In this document: positions 1 through 12,744 of the stretch, one piece after another
Position numbering within the stretch: position 1 is the stretch's first letter
Layout: each line of letters begins with the position of its first letter
Origin: Desmodesmus armatus
Taxonomy: Eukaryota > Chlorophyta > Chlorophyceae > Sphaeropleales > Scenedesmaceae
Assembly (NCBI GenBank): GCA_007449985.2
Contig: VIIQ02000070.1
Location: 124,001 to 188,000, forward strand
Length of the DNA: 64,000 bases
Direction: 5' to 3'
Made by a program: the position numbers and the translations under genes
The notes under the pieces: model-generated
What the model saw: the letters and a program-made list of their open reading frames with translations, nothing else
Database searches by the model: none
What the model was told of the DNA's origin: nothing

Positions 1-3000
1 CAAGGCCCTTCCAGGCTGTTGGCCAATTGTGTGCCCGCAGGTAAGCAATGGGCATTGAGGAAGCATGCAGCAACGTTCTTCACATGCTAGAAGAAGCTTT
101 CAAGTTGACTGGTGCGGGATTGCACCCACACAGCAGCTGTCTTGAAGACTTGTGACTTGCAGCAGGTCCCTAGCCTCTACATGCCGACTCGTGCAGCATG
201 TGACACCAGCAGCAGCAGCTGCATTGCAGACCCCAGCCCTAGCTATCACACTGTAGAGCCTTCTTGTCACAGAAGCAGCATGCACGGCACAGTTCAGCAG
301 CAGCCAGTACCAATCAGGTGGCTGTGTTTTTCTGCCTGTCTGCAAGGTGGTTGATGCAATTGCAGCAGCGCCTCACATTTGGGAGGTGTTGACAAGGCCA
401 TGTGCAGGCAACCAGTTGCCATACGGTGTTGCTTTGAACCACAAAGTAAGTCCAGCACAGCTGTCTCTAGCGCGCAGGACAGCATCAGTCGTTGGGCCGC
501 ATGCATGTACAACCCCCCTTGCAAGTACAAGTGCTGTGCAACAGCAGAGCATTGCACGAGCTGTGCGGGCCAGCTGCAGCATGGGGTGGTGGCAATGTGC
601 AGTACTAGATGCCTGCCAGACGCAGCAGATCTCTGCACGCATGCCAAACTGGCAGAGTCAGTGCAGGTGCCACCTCCTCTATGTTGCAAGTCCGCAAGGA
701 CTGAGGCCTCTTCCATGCAGCAGCCGTCGATGGCGGCATGCCTCACTGTTTGTGTGGCCATAAGGCTGTCTACACACCCAGTCTTGAGCAGCCGTTCTAG
801 CCTCCCTTGCTGACTGAGGTCCCGTATGCTGCTGCTACCTGCAGGTGACCTTCCCAAAGGGGGGCCACAGGTCGCCTTGACATCAAGCTGCGTGCAGCCT
901 TCCGATTCAGGCGCCACCCATCGCAGCTGGGTGGTGTTGTATGGCTCAGCGTCTGCAGCTGTCGGGTTGTTCACGTGCATGCCCCTCCTTGTCAGAGGGG
1001 GTGCAGTGTTGTACAAGATCTGGTGGTGGCTTGGGCAGTGGGCAAGCGGTGTAGCTTGCAGAAGGACCCTGATTTTGTTGTTCTAGCAAAATGTAGTGAA
1101 GGTTGTTACTGTTGCATGTATACTGCCTTTGAGGGCAGCAAAGCTTGCTGCTGTGTTGTACGCACATTGGTGTCACTAAACCCCATTCTGGGCAAGGGGC
1201 CAATGGAGCCAAAATGGGGCCGTTGGTGCCTGCGCACACAGGCCACAAGTCAGCCTCAATTATGGTGTGTGGTCTTGCCCTAGTGAGTTGTGCATGATGC
1301 CATGGTGGCACGTCCATTTGGCCGGCGGCTGGCAAGTGTGCCCCCATCTGATGCGGGACCGGTGACAGCCGGTTTGGTAATTTGTCATGACGTCGTCCTG
1401 AACCTGTTTTGCTGGCTCTGCGGTGCCTCCATCGCGTAGAAATAATCAATCCTCATCGTTTGAGTGCGATCTGAGGCCTGGGCAGTGCTTCGCGACTATA
1501 CTGCCCTGCTGTTTGTGCCAAGATCTGGGCTGCAGCAGAGGGCACTTCTGTATGTTGAACGCAAATGCAGTCTCTTTTGCACACATCTGATAATCATATC
1601 AAAAGCAATGTTTTGCAAGCCCCACAGCCCCATCACAGCTGCAGGCAGCAGGCAGGCATGACAGCTGGCAACAGTGCAAGCAAGATGGCAGCCAAGTGCT
1701 ATTGCACAGCACACAGGAGTTGCTGGAGTCCGTCACCCGTCTGCAACGATATGGAGGAAGTACGGGGTTTCAGAAACGGGCTGATCAGGCGAAGCTGAGC
1801 TTCAGTGGAAGTGCAGCATCAGCAAGGCCCTTCCAGGCTGTTGGCCAATTGTGTGCCCGCAGGTAAGCAATGGGCATTGAGGAAGCATGCAGCAACGTTC
1901 TTCACATGCTAGAAGAAGCTTTCAAGTTGACTGGTGCGGGATTGCACCCACACAGCAGCTGTCTTGAAGACTTGTGACTTGCAGCAGGTCCCTAGCCTCT
2001 ACATGCCGACTCGTGCAGCATGTGACACCAGCAGCAGCAGCTGCATTGCAGACCCCAGCCCTAGCTATCACACTGTAGAGCCTTCTTGTCACAGAAGCAG
2101 CATGCACGGCACAGTTCAGCAGCAGCCAGTACCAATCAGGTGGCTGTGTTTTTCTGCCTGTCTGCAAGGTGGTTGATGCAATTGCAGCAGCGCCTCACAT
2201 TTGGGAGGTGTTGACAAGGCCATGTGCAGGCAACCAGTTGCCATACGGTGTTGCTTTGAACCACAAAGTAAGTCCAGCACAGCTGTCTCTAGCGCGCAGG
2301 ACAGCATCAGTCGTTGGGCCGCATGCATGTACAACCCCCCTTGCAAGTACAAGTGCTGTGCAACAGCAGAGCATTGCACGAGCTGTGCGGGCCAGCTGCA
2401 GCATGGGGTGGTGGCAATGTGCAGTACTAGATGCCTGCCAGACGCAGCAGATCTCTGCACGCATGCCAAACTGGCAGAGTCAGTGCAGGTGCCACCTCCT
2501 CTATGTTGCAAGTCCGCAAGGACTGAGGCCTCTTCCATGCAGCAGCCGTCGATGGCGGCATGCCTCACTGTTTGTGTGGCCATAAGGCTGTCTACACACC
2601 CAGTCTTGAGCAGCCGTTCTAGCCTCCCTTGCTGACTGAGGTCCCGTATGCTGCTGCTACCTGCAGGTGACCTTCCCAAAGGGGGGCCACAGGTCGCCTT
2701 GACATCAAGCTGCGTGCAGCCTTCCGATTCAGGCGCCACCCATCGCAGCTGGGTGGTGTTGTATGGCTCAGCGTCTGCAGCTGTCGGGTTGTTCACGTGC
2801 ATGCCCCTCCTTGTCAGAGGGGGTGCAGTGTTGTACAAGATCTGGTGGTGGCTTGGGCAGTGGGCAAGCGGTGTAGCTTGCAGAAGGACCCTGATTTTGT
2901 TGTTCTAGCAAAATGTAGTGAAGGTTGTTACTGTTGCATGTATACTGCCTTTGAGGGCAGCAAAGCTTGCTGCTGTGTTGTACGCACATTGGTGTCACTA

Positions 3001-6000
3001 AACCCCATTCTGGGCAAGGGGCCAATGGAGCCAAAATGGGGCCGTTGGTGCCTGCGCACACAGGCCACAAGTCAGCCTCAATTATGGTGTGTGGTCTTGC
3101 CCTAGTGAGTTGTGCATGATGCCATGGTGGCACGTCCATTTGGCCGGCGGCTGGCAAGTGTGCCCCCATCAGATGCGGGACCGGTGACAGCCGGTTTGGT
3201 AATTTGTCATGACGTCGTCCTGAACCTGTTTTGCTGGCTCTGCGGTGCCTCCATCGCGTAGAAATAATCAATCCTCATCGTTTGAGTGCGATCTGAGGCC
3301 TGGGCAGTGCTTCGCGACTATACTGCCCTGCTGTTTGTGCCAAGATCTGGGCTGCAGCAGAGGGCACTTCTGTATGTTGAACGCAAATGCAGTCTCTTTT
3401 GCACACATCTGATAATCATATCAAAAGCAATGTTTTGCAAGCCCCACAGCCCCATCACAGCTGCAGGCAGCAGGCAGGCATGACAGCTGGCAACAGTGCA
3501 AGCAAGATGGCAGCCAAGTGCTATTGCACAGCACACAGGAGTTGCTGGAGTCCGTCACCCGTCTGCAACGATATGGAGGAAGTACGGGGTTTCAGAAACG
3601 GGCTGATCAGGCGAAGCTGAGCTTCAGTGGAAGTGCAGCATCAGCAAGGCCCTTCCAGGCTGTTGGCCAATTGTGTGCCCGCAGGTAAGCAATGGGCATT
3701 GAGGAAGCATGCAGCAACGTTCTTCACATGCTAGAAGAAGCTTTCAAGTTGACTGGTGCGGGATTGCACCCACACAGCAGCTGTCTTGAAGACTTGTGAC
3801 TTGCAGCAGGTCCCTAGCCTCTACATGCCGACTCGTGCAGCATGTGACACCAGCAGCAGCAGCTGCATTGCAGACCCCAGCCCTAGCTATCACACTGTAG
3901 AGCCTTCTTGTCACAGAAGCAGCATGCACGGCACAGTTCAGCAGCAGCCAGTACCAATCAGGTGGCTGTGTTTTTCTGCCTGTCTGCAAGGTGGTTGATG
4001 CAATTGCAGCAGCGCCTCACATTTGGGAGGTGTTGACAAGGCCATGTGCAGGCAACCAGTTGCCATACGGTGTTGCTTTGAACCACAAAGTAAGTCCAGC
4101 ACAGCTGTCTCTAGCGCGCAGGACAGCATCAGTCGTTGGGCCGCATGCATGTACAACCCCCCTTGCAAGTACAAGTGCTGTGCAACAGCAGAGCATTGCA
4201 CGAGCTGTGCGGGCCAGCTGCAGCATGGGGTGGTGGCAATGTGCAGTACTAGATGCCTGCCAGACGCAGCAGATCTCTGCACGCATGCCAAACTGGCAGA
4301 GTCAGTGCAGGTGCCACCTCCTCTATGTTGCAAGTCCGCAAGGACTGAGGCCTCTTCCATGCAGCAGCCGTCGATGGCGGCATGCCTCACTGTTTGTGTG
4401 GCCATAAGGCTGTCTACACACCCAGTCTTGAGCAGCCGTTCTAGCCTCCCTTGCTGACTGAGGTCCCGTATGCTGCTGCTACCTGCAGGTGACCTTCCCA
4501 AAGGGGGGCCACAGGTCGCCTTGACATCAAGCTGCGTGCAGCCTTCCGATTCAGGCGCCACCCATCGCAGCTGGGTGGTGTTGTATGGCTCAGCGTCTGC
4601 AGCTGTCGGGTTGTTCACGTGCATGCCCCTCCTTGTCAGAGGGGGTGCAGTGTTGTACAAGATCTGGTGGTGGCTTGGGCAGTGGGCAAGCGGTGTAGCT
4701 TGCAGAAGGACCCTGATTTTGTTGTTCTAGCAAAATGTAGTGAAGGTTGTTACTGTTGCATGTATACTGCCTTTGAGGGCAGCAAAGCTTGCTGCTGTGT
4801 TGTACGCACATTGGTGTCACTAAACCCCATTCTGGGCAAGGGGCCAATGGAGCCAAAATGGGGCCGTTGGTGCCTGCGCACACAGGCCACAAGTCAGCCT
4901 CAATTATGGTGTGTGGTCTTGCCCTAGTGAGTTGTGCATGATGCCATGGTGGCACGTCCATTTGGCCGGCGGCTGGCAAGTGTGCCCCCATCTGATGCGG
5001 GACCGGTGACAGCCGGTTTGGTAATTTGTCATGACGTCGTCCTGAACCTGTTTTGCTGGCTCTGCGGTGCCTCCATCGCGTAGAAATAATCAATCCTCAT
5101 CGTTTGAGTGCGATCTGAGGCCTGGGCAGTGCTTCGCGACTATACTGCCCTGCTGTTTGTGCCAAGATCTGGGCTGCAGCAGAGGGCACTTCTGTATGTT
5201 GAACGCAAATGCAGTCTCTTTTGCACACATCTGATAATCATATCAAAAGCAATGTTTTGCAAGCCCCACAGCCCCATCACAGCTGCAGGCAGCAGGCAGG
5301 CATGACAGCTGGCAACAGTGCAAGCAAGATGGCAGCCAAGTGCTATTGCACAGCACACAGGAGTTGCTGGAGTCCGTCACCCGTCTGCAACGATATGGAG
5401 GAAGTACGGGGTTTCAGAAACGGGCTGATCAGGCGAAGCTGAGCTTCAGTGGAAGTGCAGCATCAGCAAGGCCCTTCCAGGCTGTTGGCCAATTGTGTGC
5501 CCGCAGGTAAGCAATGGGCATTGAGGAAGCATGCAGCAACGTTCTTCACATGCTAGAAGAAGCTTTCAAGTTGACTGGTGCGGGATTGCACCCACACAGC
5601 AGCTGTCTTGAAGACTTGTGACTTGCAGCAGGTCCCTAGCCTCTACATGCCGACTCGTGCAGCATGTGACACCAGCAGCAGCAGCTGCATTGCAGACCCC
5701 AGCCCTAGCTATCACACTGTAGAGCCTTCTTGTCACAGAAGCAGCATGCACGGCACAGTTCAGCAGCAGCCAGTACCAATCAGGTGGCTGTGTTTTTCTG
5801 CCTGTCTGCAAGGTGGTTGATGCAATTGCAGCAGCGCCTCACATTTGGGAGGTGTTGACAAGGCCATGTGCAGGCAACCAGTTGCCATACGGTGTTGCTT
5901 TGAACCACAAAGTAAGTCCAGCACAGCTGTCTCTAGCGCGCAGGACAGCATCAGTCGTTGGGCCGCATGCATGTACAACCCCCCTTGCAAGTACAAGTGC

Positions 6001-6814
6001 TGTGCAACAGCAGAGCATTGCACGAGCTGTGCGGGCCAGCTGCAGCATGGGGTGGTGGCAATGTGCAGTACTAGATGCCTGCCAGACGCAGCAGATCTCT
6101 GCACGCATGCCAAACTGGCAGAGTCAGTGCAGGTGCCACCTCCTCTATGTTGCAAGTCCGCAAGGACTGAGGCCTCTTCCATGCAGCAGCCGTCGATGGC
6201 GGCATGCCTCACTGTTTGTGTGGCCATAAGGCTGTCTACACACCCAGTCTTGAGCAGCCGTTCTAGCCTCCCTTGCTGACTGAGGTCCCGTATGCTGCTG
6301 CTACCTGCAGGTGACCTTCCCAAAGGGGGGCCACAGGTCGCCTTGACATCAAGCTGCGTGCAGCCTTCCGATTCAGGCGCCACCCATCGCAGCTGGGTGG
6401 TGTTGTATGGCTCAGCGTCTGCAGCTGTCGGGTTGTTCACGTGCATGCCCCTCCTTGTCAGAGGGGGTGCAGTGTTGTACAAGATCTGGTGGTGGCTTGG
6501 GCAGTGGGCAAGCGGTGTAGCTTGCAGAAGGACCCTGATTTTGTTGTTCTAGCAAAATGTAGTGAAGGTTGTTACTGTTGCATGTATACTGCCTTTGAGG
6601 GCAGCAAAGCTTGCTGCTGTGTTGTACGCACATTGGTGTCACTAAACCCCATTCTGGGCAAGGGGCCAATGGAGCCAAAATGGGGCCGTTGGTGCCTGCG
6701 CACACAGGCCACAAGTCAGCCTCAATTATGGTGTGTGGTCTTGCCCTAGTGAGTTGTGCATGATGCCATGGTGGCACGTCCATTTGGCCGGCGGCTGGCA
6801 AGTGTGCCCCCATC
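1..6814. repeat. Satellite array, 1822-bp unit, about 3.7 copies
   Basis: Base 1 corresponds to 1823, 3645 and 5467, giving a period of exactly 1822 bp. The array starts outside the window and the fourth unit is cut at about 6814. Copies look almost identical. The one difference I found is unit position 1349, which is T at 1349 and 4993 but A at 3171 and 6815. Each unit has open frames on both strands (up to 240 codons on minus), but many do not start with ATG, none resembles a known protein, and they overlap each other, so I do not call genes. No transposase, reverse transcriptase or rRNA similarity was seen. Confidence 0.97.
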
Positions 6815-6817
6815 AGT

Positions 6818-7497
6818 GGTTTCGGAAATGTTTTCCCACCCCCGCACGTACACGCAAACTAGAGGCATATGGCTATCAGGAACTGTGCTTAAGTCGTGGC
6901 GAAAGTGCTTGTATGACGAGTTTTAGCAATTTACGGATGGCCCTCCCCACGCTCTGCGTCCGAGAGCCTTTTACAGCTTCTGGGGCTCTGGCAGGGCCAG
7001 CTGAGCCTCGGAAAATAATTTCTGCTGTTTTTGTGGCTTGCGGCTGTGCCTGCTGAGGGTCTGATTGTCTTTTTGATGCTGCTGTGCAGCTTTCTGCTGC
7101 TCTGCCTGACTTGCTTTGGCTTCTGTGTGCCACACGATTCCATAGTCTGTTTTCGACAGGGACTAAGGTTGAGGACATCGAAGCATCTATTCTTGTAAGG
7201 CAGCACCCATCTGTGCTGCAGTAAGTTTGTAAAAGTGTGTGTCAAGTGTGCAGTGCTGCCCAGTTTCTCCTGGTTAGCATGCTGCATCAGGTACCGGCAC
7301 TGGTCAAAGTGTGACATTCGAAAATCTGTTACTTTAACGGTTTCAACGGCTTGCTCTGTGCCCAGTGCCAGCTGGCCTGCCAGGCACTACAGGGTGTAGG
7401 AGCAGTAGGAAAGAAACAGCTTGCGAGGCTTTGGTCAGCGCAGGACACGCACGGTGAAAATAGCAGCCCCAGCTGTCTGGGAAAACATTTCCGAACC
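6818..7497. repeat. Inverted repeat next to the satellite edge
   Basis: A 21-base arm at 6818-6838 is matched in reverse complement at 7478-7497, with one base inserted. The left arm begins within four bases of the point where the satellite sequence stops. This could be a small insertion or rearrangement scar. No transposase lies between the arms. Confidence 0.5.
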
Positions 7498-8167
7498 CAC
7501 TGCAAGGCATATGGCACAGGATGCCAGGCAAAGTGCGCTGGTGTGCGCGTAGTGGGACCCCTCCAGCCAGGTGACATTTGCAGCAAGCACAGCCCTCCTT
7601 CACCGCCGACCATGGCCAAGCCTGTGCCTAAGGAGTCTTGTTTGCAGCAGTGCGGCCCTGTGCTTACAGTCCATGTGTGTGGTGATGATGCCATCACTTT
7701 GGCAAAGAGTATGGTGACAGCTGCCAGGCCCACTGTGCTGGTGCGAAAGAGGCAAAGATGGGTTTCACTCGGAACCCAGACGGGAGCTGCAGCTGGTGAG
7801 CTCTAGCAGCTCATGGCGGCGCAGTCGTTGTGGCCATGTGAAGTATACATGTAACATGTGTATCTCACGGGGAGGTTTTTTTTACTTTGAAGTTCACTGG
7901 GCCCCACCCTGATCAGGGTGAGTCTCACAAAGTTGCACTGTGTGTATCCAGCGTTTGGAGCCGATACAGTAATTGGATGTTACACAGCTACAGTGTGCTG
8001 CAGTGCGGCAAAGGTGTATTGGCAGTGCACAACGGCCAAATTGTGCCGGGGCGGAGGTGGTTCAGCAGCAGGAGGCTTTGGCAGTGCAATGTGCAGCAGG
8101 GTGGGCCTGCCAGGGCTGCAACCAGGCTGTGCTAGCACATGCGGGCACTGCTGAGCATAGCCTCAGG

Positions 8168-8257
8168 CACTATACTCCCTCACAATGTTGTGCATTGCAG
8201 TCACTGGCAGTGCACTATACTCCCTCACAATGTTGTGCATTGATCTGGCAGTGCACT
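8168..8257. repeat. 45-bp tandem duplication
   Basis: The sequence from 8168 is repeated from 8213. The first 30 bases are identical and the rest is slightly diverged. No coding role was seen. Confidence 0.75.
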
Positions 8258-8427
8258 GTCACACTCACTGTCCTTGAAGGACATGCATAGCTGCAGGAGT
8301 GAGCATCACTGGCTGTCAGTGGCTCTCACCAAACATTGAACACCTCCATAATGACCAGCATGACAGCTGTCCGACCAGCTTTGACAATCGCCAGCCAGGA
8401 TCATCACTGCAAAAACCAAAAGCGTAA

Positions 8428-8690
8428 AAGCCTAAACCATCACTACAAATAGCAACAGCAAGGGCAGCACACTGCACGCGTGAAGCCCACCAACAGCAGG
8501 ATGGACACAGCATTGTGCAGCCAAAACTTGAGGAGTCATCTGGCTAATGAAACTTGACTCAAAACTCAAAAGACTTGATAGGAAGGCACATCCAAGCTTG
8601 GACCATCACTCCCAATACCAACAGCATCCAAGCTTGAACCATCACTATAAATACCAACAGCAACAAGGACAGTACGCTGCACCCCCCAAA
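8428..8690. repeat. Short diverged direct repeats
   Basis: Three blocks share the core accatcact followed by caatacc or aaatacc and an acagca tract (about 8430, 8603 and 8638). They lie just 3' of the minus-strand LRR gene and may fall in its 3' UTR. Nothing else was recognised here. Confidence 0.4.
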
Positions 8691-8741
8691 GCAGGAAGAA
8701 CGCAGCATTCGCAGCCAAACGCAATCATCTGGTGGATGCAA

Positions 8742-10889
8742 CTAGGAGGTGGTACGGAGGCACACCACATGCAGGTCTGCAGGCAGCAGCAGACCAACGT
8801 CCCTTGCACCTTGTACCGCCCTCTCTATCCAGCTCGCCTCACGCAGGCCAGCCACAACCACCTTGGGCACACGCGACAGGGAAGACAGCAGCACGGGCAC
8901 ATCCTGCTCACATGCAGAGCTATCCAAGTACAGACACATGCTTGTAAGGGCACCCAGCTTAGCCAGCGGCGCCAAAGACATACAGCCAACTGGACTGATC
9001 GCCACAATATGCAATTCTCTCACACTTGGCACAGCAGCAGCCAACGCTGCTGCCTCCAAGTGGTGGCTCGACCTGAAGCTCAGCCTCGTGAGCGCTGTCA
9101 GCTGCGACAAGCTCCAGATAGCTGAGAACGCATCACCCGCGCAGAAGGTGCTTGTCGCATCCAACTTCCAACGGTCTTTCGTGAAGTCCAGCAAACCGGT
9201 CGATGCATCCACTGGCCCGCAAACATCGCGCAGTTTTGAGCAGGATGCCGCCATGCTTTGCCATAACTCTGCATCCACCGAACATGCTGTGGGACGATAC
9301 ACCTCCAAGTTTGGGAAGGCGCCGAAGTCCACCTTGGATCCCCTGTGTGTGTTGTGCTCTAGAAGTGTGACCTTCTCACACCTTACACCCGCTGCCTCGC
9401 CCAACCCCACCCACAGACCCTGCACAGAGCGTAGCTCTGGTAGGGTTGCAAGAGCTGGCAGGGCCCCAGTTGTCCAAGTGACGTAGCCCACGGATCGCAG
9501 CGCTGTGAGCTTGCTGACAGCAGCGTACATCGGCTGCTGCCCTTCCAGCGACAGCGTGTTGGGCTGGTGGCTGCGCTGGATACGCAGCTCTGTGAGCCGC
9601 ACAAGCTGACCAACCGCCTCCCAATCTGCGTTGCTGAGGCGCGACTCATCGGACTGCCCCGGTACCGTCCGCAGGCGCAGCACTTGCAGCGCAGTGCAAC
9701 TGCTGATGCTGGCGAAGCCTTGGGAAGACGTAGTTGGTATGTCGAGGCGCGTCAGAGCTGACAGCGCCTCAAGAAACTGGAAGCCGCTGCTAATTGGCCC
9801 CTGCCCCACGGCCTGCAGCTGCTTCTCACACGAGTCGATGCATAGCTGCTGCAGCCCCGTCAGGCCTCGCAACGGGGCCAGGTGGTGCAGCCAACAGAAG
9901 TTGGGGTTGTGTGGAAGGCCAGTGCCATCGAGCCCCCTGAACAGGACCGCTAGAGAGGTCACTTGTGTCATGTCGCCGAGCTGCTCCCACACCCGCTGCA
10001 CACCATCGCGCGTCCACCTGTCGGCAGAGACCAGGGTCAGGTCTCTGAGCAACGGCAGCCGGCTGCTTATGCTGCCGAGAACGACAGCCAGGGCCAGTGG
10101 CTGGTCACGCACTGTCACCTTGGCAGTCAAGCTGGTGAGGGCTGGCATCCTGCTGACAGACAGACAGCAGCAGCAGAGCAGAGAGCGAGGTCATGAGAGG
10201 AAGTGGTCTTGAGCAAATTGCATTGTACATTGTGAGTACAGCACTTTTGTCAACATTAGCTGTTGCTGACTCTGTAAAGTTGCTATCCTTGGTTGTAACC
10301 AGTAAGCACCTACTTTGCGAGTGTACTGGAGGCAACGACTTCAGAGTATGGAGGCAACATGCTGTAACTTTGACAAGAACAGCATGAAACCCACTAGGCC
10401 TACTATTCCTACTGATGATCAGCAGAACAGTACACTAGTGCAGGCTACAGCACATCGATGTGATGTGTGTGATATCACAGTGCTGACTCCCAAGCAAGAC
10501 TGGGGTGGCCACTCCCCAGCCCACAAGCTCAGCGCATTAGGCAGCATCAGGCTAGGAACTTGCCTTGACAGAACGCCCACAATGATAGGAACAGTGAGGT
10601 AGCTCTGCTCGTGAAGCCTGATTGTTACGGATGAGCAGGCTGGGAAGCGCTGTGGCAGCTGCTGCGTCCACCTCCTCACTGTGGCTATGTCAGCACTGCG
10701 CAATGAACTCAGATTGAGCTGCTGCCTGCTGTGCTGACAGAGCTGACGCAGTCTGCTGCATGTCAGGGCTGCAGCACGGGCTGAGCCATCTGCTAGCAGC
10801 TTGGGCAGCAGTATCAGCTCACAAACATCGTCATCGAGCTGTGCCAAGCAGCGCAGCAGCGGACTGACCAAGCAACTGAACGCACTCAT
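8742..10889 (-). CDS. F-box-like/LRR protein, paralogue 1 (two exons, 577 aa)
   Basis: Exon 1 (10889-10564) encodes an F-box-like segment: SPLLRCLAQLDDDVCELILL, then an Ala/Cys/Arg helix (ALTCSRLRQLC). Exon 2 (10149-8742) encodes leucine-rich repeats with segments such as LRDLTLVSAD and LTALTRLSFRSS, ending VVCLRTTS. The start was chosen by alignment with the paralogue at 12745. The 414-bp intron begins GCAAGT rather than GT. Only this GC donor joins SR to MPAL in frame; the neighbouring GT gives an early stop. F-box/LRR proteins are typically substrate receptors of SCF ubiquitin ligases, but Skp1 binding is inference. Exon 2 alone could be translated from its own ATG. Confidence 0.75.
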
Positions 10890-12744
10890 GTATGATATAG
10901 TTGATGTTGATGCCCACGCACGGGTGTGCTGCTTGTGCTCAAACAGCAGTACTGTAACAGCGATATATAGTCGGTCGCAGGACAGTTGATGGTGTCTCTT
11001 GGTGCAACAGAATGGCAAAATACGCTGACTGCGGGATGCGTGGCGTCCAGCTCCACCGCTCGAGGTTTGTTGTGATTACTGTGCCGGTACAGAACCGAAG
11101 GGCCGCACAAATCAAAGCCCTGCACAATATAATGAACGATGCAATTACTATCATAAAGTCATTCTGTTCTAGCAAGCATTAGTTGCTTATGTCGCCTTTC
11201 CAGCGTCATATGTAATGTACATCCCTTGGATCAAACAAGTCAAACACAATGCCAAGTACACTTGAGCTTGAAAAAACAATCACAGTGTATAAATCAGGCA
11301 CATATGGCGTGTATTGAGATCACACCACTGATGCAGGCACCTGACCATGTGCACATGTCGCCAATTCGAGCCCACCCCGCACAATTCAAACTACATTTCC
11401 CCAACCCCCCAACCTCCCACTCATTTGAACCCAGCTTGCTTATACATGCAAATCAGTGCCGTTGATCATGACAGCATTCATTGATTCACGCCCGGTGTGT
11501 TGGAGCTGCCATGGATGGCGCCATAGTGGTGAAAGTATCCACTTGTAACAACCTCCCCCCCGATAGTTCAGTTGTAATGAGACCATCAGCATGCCAACAA
11601 GTGCTGCTGGTGTACCAATGGAAAGTAATGGGCACGAGCAGCGGCCAAATGTGGATCTCAGTGAGCTGTGGTTATCACCGGGCGTGATCGGCGGCATGTG
11701 CTGGTGTTCCGAACACTCAGTGAGTGCAGATTGATCCCCGGCAACACTAGATCTGCAGGTGACCCCCCCCCCTCTGGTCCACACCTGTACTACCCACCAC
11801 ACACACACACACACCTCTTGGTGCTGGCCAGACCCCCTTAGAATGCCACATGCCAAGGGGGCTTAGCCAAACTATGGCAAAGCTGAAGGGCTTGGCCCAA
11901 GCCCGGCCGGCCCGGCACAGTGTGCCAAGGGGTTACCAGCCTAGTGCACATGCTGTCATTGACTGCAACCAGGGTGTTCAGGCAGAGCTGTGCGCAGGGA
12001 AAATTTAGCTAAGTAAGGAAGCTAACTCAGTGAGGATATGTAGTGCAAGACCATAGGGTGTGCCTTGATGTTTAGCGGCCCCAGGGTCATAGGTTTCACT
12101 GCTGATCAGCTCGTGAACGGTGCTATTTACTATCATGTACCACCCACCAGTATAGGCTGTGCCTTGCACACTGTACTTGGCCCCTGGCAGCTCCCCTGCT
12201 TTCGGCAGCTCGCAGTCACTCCACCCAGCTGGCAGCAGCACACAAGCGGCAAACAGACTCACAACACAGAAAACAAAGCCCCCCCCCCCCAAGTTTGGAT
12301 CTGACAGCTATTGGCCACGTAGTGCCGCATATACGCGCCCACCTACTGTGGCTGTGCCAGCTGGCACCCTTTGAGGGTTCAAGTGGCCCTATAGGCAGGT
12401 GCATTTCTGGGGCCCAAAAGAAACTCTCTATCTCACATATAACTCCTGCCAGTAGGAGGGTCATTTTCTCCTTATAGCTAGACGAAGCGCTCAACGGCCT
12501 GTCTGGGGTTGACCACCCGCCTGTCAGGGTTTGAATGCTTTTTGACATTTTTCGTCGCTGCAGGCGAGATAGAATGTCAAATTGACTGTAGGAATGCTAT
12601 AAGCGTGTAACTCGTTGAACTCCGACGTGCCTGGTGCTCTTGTCGATCTACTGCTGTTCACACACGCCAGATCACTGGTGCAGATCAGTTGGTGGTGTTC
12701 CCCTTGCTTCGCTCCGCTGTACCATCTCCTGCAGAGCTCACAAC
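10890..12744. other. Intergenic region between divergent LRR genes
   Basis: This is about 1.85 kb between the divergent starts of two F-box-like/LRR paralogues and should hold both promoters. I see a C run near 11761, a CA repeat near 11800 and a C run near 12282, but no recognisable gene or clear core promoter motif. Confidence 0.5.

Larger units (their letters stand above)
6815..8741. other. Region without a recognisable gene
   Basis: Between the satellite edge and the first LRR gene I see only short open frames with no recognisable domains, for example 7351-7806 plus. The region contains an inverted repeat beside the satellite edge, a 45-bp tandem duplication and some short diverged repeats, listed separately. 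An exon of an unknown gene cannot be excluded. Confidence 0.5.

Noticed and set aside
294..1016. Long open frame of 240 codons on minus within each satellite unit
   Set aside because: Many overlapping frames exist on both strands of the unit, the composition is Cys/Ala/His-rich without domains, and no splice or start context supports a gene. Perfect conservation is explained by recent tandem duplication.
12005..12292. Minus-strand frame with a hydrophobic, signal-peptide-like start
   Set aside because: It begins inside a G run with no ATG in good context, has no homology I recognise, and lacks exon support.
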